This document shows, in pieces, positions 1-5,710 of a stretch of DNA of 5,710 nt (its first letter is position 1; each line of letters starts with the position of its first letter). Source of the DNA: G963692885 sp964657395. Its GTDB lineage: Bacteria; Acidobacteriota; Terriglobia; Terriglobales; Acidobacteriaceae. The position numbers were made by a program, and so were the translations under genes. Location of the stretch: the NCBI GenBank assembly GCA_964657395.1, contig CAZZUX010000166.1, positions 1 to 5,710 of the forward strand. The letters run 5' to 3'. The notes beneath the pieces are model-generated. The model searched no databases. It was not told where the DNA came from and was given only the letters and a program-made list of their open reading frames with translations.

Positions 1-6
1 GAGGCT

Positions 7-83
<77 letters not shown>

Positions 84-100
84 GTGTGTATCGTTTACCA

Positions 101-129
101 AGTGTAAGAGGTCGTCTCTGATGGGTCAA
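101..129 (-). promoter_or_regulatory. Sigma-70-type promoter of tRNA-Val
   Basis: On the minus strand a -35 box TTGACC (129-124, five of six to consensus) is followed by exactly 17 bases and a -10 box TACACT (106-101, four of six). The mature tRNA 5' end is 17 bases past the -10 box, so a start about seven bases downstream would leave a short leader of roughly ten bases for RNase P to remove. Hexamers, spacing and position all agree. The promoter lies wholly between the ligase stop codon and the tRNA, so the tRNA need not depend on read-through. Confidence 0.75.
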
Positions 130-134
130 ATTTT

Positions 135-150
135 CCTGTCATCTGACAGG
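135..150 (-). terminator. Hairpin over the ligase stop codon, possible weak terminator
   Basis: On the minus strand CCTGTC and GACAGG form a perfect 6-bp stem with a 4-base loop AGAT, or 7 bp with a 2-base loop. The stop TGA of the ligase gene lies within it. It is followed by AAAATTTG rather than a continuous T-run, so it does not fit a textbook Rho-independent terminator. It sits directly upstream of the tRNA -35 box and could partly insulate the tRNA promoter from ligase transcription. The inverted repeat is seen; the terminator role is inferred. Confidence 0.35.
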
Positions 151-1488
151 CAGCGGAGAGCCAAGGCGGATACGAGCCACCCTGCTGGTTGCGGCGCGGA
201 TCGGCTCTACTCGCCCAAGGAGTTCTGTGCGCTGACAGACCATGAAAAAGATCATCAGAAGGGAGAACTGGTTGCCGAAACCGAACAGGTAGCGTGCGGT
301 GAAGTTGTTAACCAGGTAGATGATGATCAAGTTCCAGAGAACAATGTGATAGCGCCACCAGCCAGCCGAATCAATCCGTGAAGTATTGCGCCATAACCAA
401 TACAAGGCACGCAGGATGCTGCCCAAAATCACGGAGCCGCCCAGGATCCCATTGTCAAAGAGGACAGTGATGTATCCGCTGTCGATATCAAAGCCCTGCC
501 TGTAGCCGACGCCGAAAAGCCACTGTAGTCCGCGAAGGCGCCGGATCGCAGTTACCCAGAGGGTGGTGCGACCGGAGAAGCCGGAATGGATACCGCGTTC
601 TCGGCTGTCCAACTGGAGCGCGCTAACGAAAAATTTCACTACATGCGCCAACTCGTTTCCGTGAAACAGAACAAAGAGGATGCCCGCAAGCGAACTGAGG
701 GCGACCACAATGGTAAGCAGGCTGAACCGCAGTTTGCCGATCAGTGGATTAAAGATCATGAAGCGCATCATGGTGATCACGGCGGCTGCGACGACGGCGC
801 CGAGTGATCCTCGCGAGCCGGTGGTGAACAGCAGCACGATGGTGACAGCAGCGAGGGCGCCGAAGAACAGCCTCTTTTTTCCTTTAGGCAAATCGAGAGC
901 CATGCCCACAAACAATGGAAAATAGCTGGCCAGCGTGAAGCCGAGCAGGTTGGGATGTGCATTCGCGCCACCGGTAAAGCGCCCGGTACCTGCGCCTGAG
1001 TAATCCGACAACTGTTTGCGGCCCGCGATGAGGATGATCAGCGAACAGGCGGCCGCAGAGTAGGCATAGCACCGGACGATCTGCAGTAGGCCAATCTGAA
1101 GAACGATGAGCCTCGCGGCAAGAAACAGGCCGATGAGGATCAGCCCATATTGAAGCGAATAGGTGTTTGCAGTGAAGTACGTGACAATTTCAGAGAGCAT
1201 GCTGAAGAGGATCAGCAGGCTGCCCCCGCTGAGTATGCGGGAGAGCTTGTACACGCGGTCCCGCGAAAGCAACACGATGAAACCTGCTACGTAGAGCATC
1301 AGCACAGGGATCTGTCCTGCGTTGCTGACGACAATCCAGTATTGCATCAGCGACAGGAAGAAGGCTCCTGTGACCAGCAGCCTGACGAAGAGAGTGGCGG
1401 TAAAGGGCGAGTCCAGATTGACCGGCGTGAAAGCAGTTGTTCTCGGTTGCGGAACAGGGGCGTTCGCGAATTGTGTATGGGTAGCCAA
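139..1488 (-). CDS. O-antigen ligase / Wzy-like polysaccharide polymerase membrane protein
   Basis: The product is a polytopic inner-membrane protein of 449 residues, typical in length for the O-antigen ligase family (Wzy_C/RfaL-like). Such proteins transfer or polymerise lipid-linked glycans on the periplasmic face. Hydrophobic segments appear at about 33-54, 60-74, 88-106, 112-132, 138-155, 181-198, 207-222, 229-245, 256-275, 350-365 and 380-418. Family hallmarks are the GRFTGGANAHPN stretch (169-180), the TGSRGS motif after a membrane segment (223-228), and the periplasmic-loop pattern SGR..LW (305-311), G.G (326-328) and DSGY..VLFDNGILG (336-350). Substrate, and ligase versus polymerase, cannot be told from sequence; no glycosyltransferase gene is in view. 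The start is uncertain. The frame is open to an upstream stop at 1555-1557 and has no ATG before residue 48. TTG at 1488-1486 is the reported start, with only a weak AGG upstream. A TACAAT -10-like box at 1577-1572 (minus strand) could serve it, but no matching -35 is seen. Confidence 0.85.
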   Translation of the reverse strand: MATHTQFANAPVPQPRTTAFTPVNLDSPFTATLFVRLLVTGAFFLSLMQYWIVVSNAGQIPVLMLYVAGFIVLLSRDRVYKLSRILSGGSLLILFSMLSEIVTYFTANTYSLQYGLILIGLFLAARLIVLQIGLLQIVRCYAYSAAACSLIILIAGRKQLSDYSGAGTGRFTGGANAHPNLLGFTLASYFPLFVGMALDLPKGKKRLFFGALAAVTIVLLFTTGSRGSLGAVVAAAVITMMRFMIFNPLIGKLRFSLLTIVVALSSLAGILFVLFHGNELAHVVKFFVSALQLDSRERGIHSGFSGRTTLWVTAIRRLRGLQWLFGVGYRQGFDIDSGYITVLFDNGILGGSVILGSILRALYWLWRNTSRIDSAGWWRYHIVLWNLIIIYLVNNFTARYLFGFGNQFSLLMIFFMVCQRTELLGRVEPIRAATSRVARIRLGSPLPVR

Positions 1489-1514
1489 AGCCAGCAGATG
1501 CGCCTGTCGAGGAA

Positions 1515-1556
1515 GATCCTGCGAAGAACCGCGGATGGTGTTCGCAGCGCAGGATC
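1515..1556. repeat. Inverted repeat with two alternative hairpins in the divergent intergenic region
   Basis: A perfect 9-base inverted repeat pairs GATCCTGCG (1515-1523) with CGCAGGATC (1548-1556). Overlapping it, CTGCGAA (1519-1525) pairs with TTCGCAG (1541-1547) and is extended by ACC/GGT (1528-1530 with 1537-1539). The two pairings compete for bases 1519-1523. On the minus strand the element lies 27-68 bases before the ligase start. On the plus strand it lies about 120-160 bases before the lipoprotein start. It could be a leader structure of the ligase mRNA or a dyad operator for divergent control; nothing in the sequence decides between these. Confidence 0.6.
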
Positions 1557-1666
1557 ACAGCGACTGCTGGAATTGTATCGCGTGGTTTTCGTGCGACTGC
1601 CGTTCGGTTCGACAGGTGGATCAGAACTGCATTACTCTGAAGCGGTCGTTCAAGATAAACAGTTTC

Positions 1667-1672
1667 GAGGAG
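1667..1672 (+). promoter_or_regulatory. Ribosome binding site of the lipoprotein gene
   Basis: GAGGAG lies five bases before the ATG at 1678. This strong Shine-Dalgarno match fixes the start of the short lipoprotein gene and argues against the much longer upstream extension of the same frame, which runs antisense through the ligase gene. A promoter was looked for between 1560 and 1666; only a GATAAA-like -10 at 1654-1659 is visible, without a convincing -35. Confidence 0.8.
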
Positions 1673-1677
1673 AATCC

Positions 1678-1971
1678 ATGTTTCGCTTTGTCATGTTGCT
1701 GGTTGTCGGGCTTCTATTGACCGCCACGGGTTGCGAAACGGGAAGCACGCACGAGAACAAGGCGGATGGTGGCCTGGCAGGGCAGAATGTCGGCGAGAGC
1801 GGCACCAAGGCCGGCCCTGTACCCGGCTCCGCAACCGGGACGGATGCGACAGCGTATGAATCCAAGGAGCCTCCTGCAGATCAGAAACCGGCGCCTGCCA
1901 GTACGATCAGCTCTCCTCCGAACACTACGCCGTCCCAGGCATCTTCCAAGAGCACGCCTTCCAAGAAGTAG
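1678..1971 (+). CDS. Small low-complexity lipoprotein
   Basis: The 97-residue product starts with a short positively charged n-region (MFRF), a hydrophobic core at residues 5-14 and a lipobox-like TATGC ending at Cys19. This predicts signal peptidase II cleavage and lipid anchoring in the envelope. The mature part (20-97) is rich in Gly, Ser, Thr, Pro, Ala and Lys and has no recognisable fold. It begins with acidic and Gly-rich stretches and ends in a Pro/Ser/Thr segment with several lysines (KSTPSKK). It looks like a disordered tether or linker rather than an enzyme. The start is supported by GAGGAG five bases upstream. The next gene begins 12 bases after the stop, so the two are probably cotranscribed and translationally coupled. 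I do not recognise a named family. Low-complexity content alone could mislead, but the signal, RBS and spacing together support a real gene. Confidence 0.8.
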   Translation: MFRFVMLLVVGLLLTATGCETGSTHENKADGGLAGQNVGESGTKAGPVPGSATGTDATAYESKEPPADQKPAPASTISSPPNTTPSQASSKSTPSKK

Positions 1972-1983
1972 AAGCCTTTGAGT

Positions 1984-3348
1984 ATGGCCAGAAACAACTC
2001 CCACCTGGAACTGAGCGGATCCAGACTCGGAAAGTTCCTTGAATGGAACTCGCGGAATGGCTGTCTGATGGTGAGCGTTGTGCTCCTGATTTCGACGGCA
2101 TTCGCGCAGAAGCTTCCCGCCCCGGCCGGCCCAACTAGAACTGGATCGGCTGCCGTAACCTACAGCCACGACATCGCGCCGCTGCTGCAGAGGAACTGCA
2201 TTACGTGTCACAACCCTACCGGCAGCGCACCGTTCAGCCTGCAAAGCTTTGCGGTCGCAAAGCAATGGGGCGGCCAAATGCTGGATGTGACCCAGAGCCG
2301 ATACATGCCGCCGTGGCTGCCTGTTCCGGATCTGCATGACCCGAAAACCAACGCCGCCTTTAAAGGTGATCGGAGGCTGAGTGATACCGATCTCGACTTG
2401 ATACAGCGTTGGGTGAGTGCAGGCATGCCGGAGGGTGCTCCGCTCCAGCCCGCACTGTTTAGCAGCATTGACCTGCTGAAGAATGCCGGCATGCCCGACG
2501 TAGTCCTTTCGCCCACACAGCAGATGGATGTTCCAGCATCCGGGCCGGACCTGTTTTTCACGTTGGCTGTTCCTGCCCCGGACGGTGCAGCGAGGCAGAT
2601 ACGGGCAATAGGCATCGAAGCCAGCGATGCTCAGGCGGCGCACGCGATCCTGGTCGGGGTTGATCGTGAACATGCCCTTCGCAAGCAGCATCCCGAGGTC
2701 GCGCAGGACGGCTTCGCCACGATGGAACTGTCACCGGCCTTAACGGAGCAGCTTGCACCTGATGGTCAGTTGCTGTTATGGACGCCAAATGCGCCGTTGC
2801 TGCTATCGCAAAGTCCGTGGTCGCTTCCCGGGGGCAGCGATGTTGTGCTGTCCGTCCACGTCAAGACGACCGGAAGAGCAGAGAAGCTTACGTTGAAAGT
2901 GATGTTGTTCGACGCTTCGGCAGGGCATGGAGTGCAGTCCCGGCCGCTGCTGCATGTCGGCGGCGACGATGCGCTTGAGATTCCTGCCGGGGAGAAGGAG
3001 CACGCAGTCGAGTCACAGTTGACCTTGCGGCAGGCGGCCACGGTGACCTCGATTTATCCTCGTGCTCACTACGCAGCGCACAGTATGGAAGTGTATGCAA
3101 CACTGCCCGACGGTTCGCGGCGATCACTGCTGACGATCGAAAAATGGGATGTCGATTGGGCTAATGTCTATCGCTTTGTGAAGCCTGTGACTCTTCCCAA
3201 GGGTGCCGTGCTACATACGCGCTTCACTTACGACAACTCGTCCAGCAACCCGCATAACCCGAGTGATCCGCCGCAGAAGATTGTGGCGGGTCATGGGACG
3301 AAGGACGAGATCAACGAAGTGTGGCTGGAGACTGCAGGTTCTCGCTAG
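1984..3348 (+). CDS. Secreted c-type cytochrome fused to a PHM-like (copper type II monooxygenase-like) domain
   Basis: Numbered from ATG 1984 (454 residues), a hydrophobic segment at about 27-37 followed by TAFAQ predicts export. The haem c site CITCH is at 72-76, within YSHDIAPLLQRNCITCH, a pattern typical of single-haem modules. Met108 in RYMPPW is a plausible distal haem ligand. Residues from about 170 resemble the two-lobed PHM fold, ending in the conserved YDNSSSNPHNPSDPP and G..TKDE stretches. Family knowledge assigns six copper ligands (rat PHM H107, H108, H172, H242, H244, M314). By eye, only H220, H292 and H362 remain, with Ala219, Arg360 and Ile443 at the other positions, so normal monooxygenase activity is doubtful. 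Substrate and role are unknown. Alternative starts are TTG 1978 and ATG 2068; none has a strong RBS. Coupling to the lipoprotein gene 12 bases upstream favours 1984. The stop is one base from the convergent ABC-F stop. Confidence 0.85.
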   Translation: MARNNSHLELSGSRLGKFLEWNSRNGCLMVSVVLLISTAFAQKLPAPAGPTRTGSAAVTYSHDIAPLLQRNCITCHNPTGSAPFSLQSFAVAKQWGGQMLDVTQSRYMPPWLPVPDLHDPKTNAAFKGDRRLSDTDLDLIQRWVSAGMPEGAPLQPALFSSIDLLKNAGMPDVVLSPTQQMDVPASGPDLFFTLAVPAPDGAARQIRAIGIEASDAQAAHAILVGVDREHALRKQHPEVAQDGFATMELSPALTEQLAPDGQLLLWTPNAPLLLSQSPWSLPGGSDVVLSVHVKTTGRAEKLTLKVMLFDASAGHGVQSRPLLHVGGDDALEIPAGEKEHAVESQLTLRQAATVTSIYPRAHYAAHSMEVYATLPDGSRRSLLTIEKWDVDWANVYRFVKPVTLPKGAVLHTRFTYDNSSSNPHNPSDPPQKIVAGHGTKDEINEVWLETAGSR

Positions 3349-3362
3349 TTCAGGCGAGTTTT
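3341..3362 (+). terminator. Possible intrinsic terminator across the convergent stop codons
   Basis: On the plus strand CTCGC (3341-3345) pairs with GCGAG (3354-3358), extendable by one T-G pair to leave a 6-base loop, and TTTT follows at 3359-3362. The stop codon of the cytochrome gene lies in the loop and that of the ABC-F gene partly in it. The stem is short, so efficiency may be modest. The T-tract is on the right side only for plus-strand transcription; the minus strand has no T-run after the hairpin. Confidence 0.45.
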
Positions 3363-5170
3363 GATTCAAGCTCCGCCCAGCGGGCGTAGAGCGTGTCGAG
3401 CACTGCCTGAGTCTCGTCCACTTTTTTCAAGGCAGCCTGCAGCTGGACCGAGTCGGTGGCGATGGCAGAATCTTCTGCGGCGTCGCGCGCGGCGGAGGCT
3501 GCTTCTTCGGCCTGCATCACCTTATCTTCCATGCTCTGGTACTCGCGTGCTTCCATGTATGAGAGCTTTTTCTTGACGCGTGCCTTGAGCTGATCAGATT
3601 CCGGCGTGGACTTTGACGATGTCGGCTCGGAGGCACCGAGTGCTTTCTTCTGCTGGTCGGCGGACCATTGTTCCCACTGCTGGTAGTCGGCGAACTGGCC
3701 GGCTTTGCCCAGGCCGTCGAGGCCAATGACGACGGTTGATACACGATCGAGCAGGTAGCGGTCGTGGGTGACCAGCACCAGTGCGCCTTTGAACTCGAGG
3801 AGACTTTCTTCAAGGATCTCGAGTGTTTCGATATCGAGATCGTTGGTCGGTTCGTCGAGTAAAAGAAGGTCGGCTTCTTCCAGCATGAGCTTGGCGATCA
3901 GTACGCGGGCACGCTCGCCGCCGGACAGTCGGCCGACCTGCTGGTTCAATTGCTCGCTAGTGAAGAGGAAGCGCGTGGCCCAAGAGGCGACGTGGATGAC
4001 GCGGCCCTGGTAGACGACGGAGTCGCTGTCCGGCGCGAGGGCTCGACGCAGGGTGACGTTCGGATCGAGTTCGCGCTTCTGATCGAAGTAGACGATGCGC
4101 AGCGAGGTGGCTGGTTTGACTTCGCCGGAGGTCGGCTGATACTCGCCGCGGAGGAGTCGCAGCAATGTGGTTTTGCCACTGCCGTTGGCGCCGACCAGGC
4201 CCACGCGGGTACCGGCGGTGAGATGGAAGGTGAGCCCGCTGAAGAGCTCGCGCTTTCCATCATCGATGCTGTAATGCATGTCTTCGAGCGAGATCAGGCG
4301 CTTGGTTTCGCGACCGCTCTCGACGAACTCGATGCCAGCAGAAGCGGTGCGACTGCGGCTCTTCATGTCTTTGAGTTCGCCGATCAGCTCGCCGGCGCTA
4401 TCGATGCGGGCTTTGGACTTGGTGGTTCGTGCCTTGGGTCCGCGACGCAGCCAGTCGATCTCGGTCTTCACGCGGTTTTCGAGGGACTCCTGGCGACGCT
4501 GCTGGGCTTCGAGGAAGAGCTCCTTTTCGACCAGAAACTCGCTGTAGTTGCCGTGACGGCGCAGCAGACCATCGGGATAGCGGCGGTTCAATTCAGCCAT
4601 CTCGGTGGCTACATTTTCAAGAAAGTAGCGATCGTGGCTGATGACAACGCAGGCGAAGCGCTCGGAGGCGAGTGTCTGTTCCAGCCACTCAATGCCTGCG
4701 AGATCGAGATGGTTAGTCGGCTCGTCGAGAAGGAGAATGTCGGGATCGCCGACCATGGCTTCGACGATGGCCAGACGCTTTCGCCATCCGCCGGAGAGGG
4801 CTGCTGTTTCTACGTCGAAGTCGAGGAAGCTGGCGCGTCCAAGGAGTGAACGCGAGCGGCCTTCACGTTCGCTTTCAGCCAGTCCGGCGCGGGTAGCCGC
4901 TTCTGTCATGACAGACCAGATGGTCGACTTGGCCGGGAACTGCGAATCCTGCGCGACGTAGGCCATGCGCGTTCGCTTGCGTGAGGAAACTTCACCGGCA
5001 TCCGGGTCGATTTCGCCGGCGAGCAGCTTCAACAGGGTCGATTTGCCCGAGCCATTCGGTCCGATGAGGCCAATGCGATCGCCTTCATCCACGGTGAACG
5101 AGACGTTGCGGAAGAGCGTCTCGGCGCCGAATGCCTTGGTGATCGATTGCGCGTTGAGAATAGCTGCCAA
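3350..5170 (-). CDS. uup: Uup-type ABC-F ribosome-associated ATPase
   Basis: The 606-residue product is a soluble tandem ABC ATPase without membrane segments, as expected for ABC-F proteins that bind the ribosomal E site. Domain 1 has Walker A GPNGSGKST (37-45), signature LSGGW (125-129), Walker B ILLLDEPTNHLD (145-156) and switch His179. The P-site tRNA interaction linker spans about 185-256 and carries the basic WLRRGPKARTTKSKARI stretch (240-256) characteristic of Uup. Domain 2 has Walker A GANGSGKTT (327-335), signature LSGGE (415-419), Walker B LLLLDEPTNDLD (435-446) and His469. A Lys/Glu/Ala-rich C-terminal coiled coil (about 530-606) is the Uup-specific domain, reported to bind nucleic acid. 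Both catalytic glutamates are present, so it should hydrolyse ATP. Start TTG 5170 is fixed by AAGGA five bases upstream. A second ABC-F gene lies 117 bases upstream in the same direction; no clear promoter is seen between them. E. coli Uup is linked to translation/ribosome functions and to precise transposon excision; a role here is inferred. Confidence 0.95.
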   Translation of the reverse strand: MAAILNAQSITKAFGAETLFRNVSFTVDEGDRIGLIGPNGSGKSTLLKLLAGEIDPDAGEVSSRKRTRMAYVAQDSQFPAKSTIWSVMTEAATRAGLAESEREGRSRSLLGRASFLDFDVETAALSGGWRKRLAIVEAMVGDPDILLLDEPTNHLDLAGIEWLEQTLASERFACVVISHDRYFLENVATEMAELNRRYPDGLLRRHGNYSEFLVEKELFLEAQQRRQESLENRVKTEIDWLRRGPKARTTKSKARIDSAGELIGELKDMKSRSRTASAGIEFVESGRETKRLISLEDMHYSIDDGKRELFSGLTFHLTAGTRVGLVGANGSGKTTLLRLLRGEYQPTSGEVKPATSLRIVYFDQKRELDPNVTLRRALAPDSDSVVYQGRVIHVASWATRFLFTSEQLNQQVGRLSGGERARVLIAKLMLEEADLLLLDEPTNDLDIETLEILEESLLEFKGALVLVTHDRYLLDRVSTVVIGLDGLGKAGQFADYQQWEQWSADQQKKALGASEPTSSKSTPESDQLKARVKKKLSYMEAREYQSMEDKVMQAEEAASAARDAAEDSAIATDSVQLQAALKKVDETQAVLDTLYARWAELESKLA

Positions 5171-5175
5171 AATTT

Positions 5176-5180
5176 TCCTT
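5176..5180 (-). promoter_or_regulatory. Ribosome binding site deciding a TTG start
   Basis: On the minus strand AAGGA (5180-5176) is followed by five bases and TTG at 5170. The next residues (AAILNAQSITKAFG) match the usual N-terminus of ABC-F proteins, so a TTG start here is much better supported than any internal ATG. Confidence 0.8.
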
Positions 5181-5287
5181 GCTAATGAAGTCGAGGTTTG
5201 TGAATGAGCAAGCAGAGGCTGGCTCGATGCATTACGTGCAGGATGAATGCTTCACCCTGAACGAAGCTCTGCGAACTGCGTTTGTTT

Positions 5288-5710
5288 TTAGCGAGCCGCG
5301 CTGGCAGTGGCCTGCATGTACTCGGCGTAGGGACCTTTAAAGTCCTCGATGCCTTTACCGTCGAAGTGCCAGATGCGCGTCGCGACTTCATCAATCAGAT
5401 CGAAATCATGCGTCACCAGCAACACTGTGCCCTCGAACTTCTGCAATGCCTGGTTGAGCGCGTTGATCGATTCGAGGTCGAGATGGTTGGTTGGTTCATC
5501 GAAGACCAGGAAGTTCGGCTTCTGCATCATAAGTCGGCAGAAAACAAGACGCGCGGCTTCGCCACCGGAGAGTGCGTCGGTCGGCTTGACGCCTTCTTCG
5601 CCGCGGAAGAGCATCTGGCCGAGCAGCCCGCGGATTTCTTCCTTGGTCTTCTGCGGATCGTAGCTGTGCAGCCACTCCTGCACGGTTGTGCCCTTGTCGA
5701 TGATGCCGTG
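5288..5710 (-). CDS. YbiT-type ABC-F ATPase, C-terminal part (5' end outside the window)
   Basis: Only the last 140 residues are visible. The frame is open to the right edge, so the GTG at 5683 is not the true start. The fragment is most of the second nucleotide-binding domain: signature LSGGE (visible residues 47-51), Walker B FLVFDEPTNHLD (67-78) with the catalytic Glu, and switch His101 in LLVTHDFDLIDEVATRIW. The ending DFKGPYAEYM is typical of the YbiT/EttA-like branch of ABC-F proteins, which act on the ribosome. Walker A and the linker would lie beyond the window. Unlike the neighbouring Uup-type gene there is no C-terminal coiled coil; the protein stops about 12 residues after the Tyr-Met of that ending. 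Assignment to YbiT rather than EttA rests on the LESINALNQAL and THDFDLI-type stretches and is moderate. The 117 bases after its TAA hold only weak short hairpins (for example GCTTC/GAAGC at 5249-5267) and no T-run, so cotranscription with the Uup-type gene is possible. Confidence 0.9.
   Translation of the reverse strand, partial: HGIIDKGTTVQEWLHSYDPQKTKEEIRGLLGQMLFRGEEGVKPTDALSGGEAARLVFCRLMMQKPNFLVFDEPTNHLDLESINALNQALQKFEGTVLLVTHDFDLIDEVATRIWHFDGKGIEDFKGPYAEYMQATASAAR

Noticed and set aside
1190..1558. Minus-strand frame overlapping the ligase N-terminus, considered as a frameshifted ligase start
   Set aside because: Its translation lacks a membrane segment or any family resemblance, and the ligase frame already covers the expected first membrane segments.
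1150..1677. Upstream extension of the lipoprotein frame to a 273-residue protein
   Set aside because: The extension runs antisense through the ligase gene, and the RBS, signal peptide and lipobox all point to the ATG at 1678.
1714..2691. 325-codon open frame on the minus strand across the lipoprotein and cytochrome genes
   Set aside because: It overlaps two supported genes, and its Arg/Cys-rich translation has no domain or signal.
3950..4849. 299-codon open frame on the plus strand inside the ABC-F gene
   Set aside because: It is antisense to the well-defined ABC-F protein, has no recognisable domain or RBS, and its composition follows from high-GC codon bias on the other strand.
5182..5394. 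70-codon minus-strand frame overlapping the end of the YbiT-type gene
   Set aside because: It lies out of frame within conserved ABC-F coding sequence, with no domain or convincing RBS.

Overview
The window looks like bacterial chromosomal DNA of moderately high GC, most likely from an Acidobacteriota (Terriglobia-type) genome. That assignment is an inference from one gene above all: a secreted fusion of a single-haem c-type cytochrome module to a copper-monooxygenase (PHM)-like fold, a protein type common in that phylum. The well-supported TTG start of the large ABC-F gene is compatible with it but not diagnostic. No mobile element, CRISPR array or phage gene is visible.

Layout, left to right. 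A complete tRNA-Val (anticodon UAC, CCA encoded) lies on the minus strand at 7-83, with its own near-consensus sigma-70-type promoter at 101-129. Immediately upstream of it, also on the minus strand, is an O-antigen ligase/Wzy-type polytopic membrane protein (139-1488). A divergent intergenic region (1489-1677) with a strong inverted repeat separates it from two plus-strand genes. These are a 97-residue low-complexity lipoprotein (1678-1971) and, 12 bases later, the cytochrome/PHM-like protein (1984-3348), which probably form a two-gene envelope unit. This unit converges on a minus-strand gene with one base between the stop codons; a hairpin plus T-tract spans the junction. The minus-strand gene (3350-5170) encodes a full-length Uup-type ABC-F ATPase. 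A second ABC-F gene of YbiT type (5288 to beyond the right edge) lies just upstream of it in the same orientation.

The window therefore mixes cell-envelope functions (polysaccharide assembly, lipoprotein, extracytoplasmic haem protein) with translation functions (tRNA-Val and two ribosome-associated ABC-F ATPases). I do not see a clearly new multi-gene system. The most unusual item is the PHM-like domain, which appears to have lost three of the six canonical copper ligands, one from CuH and two from CuM, while keeping the haem-binding motif.
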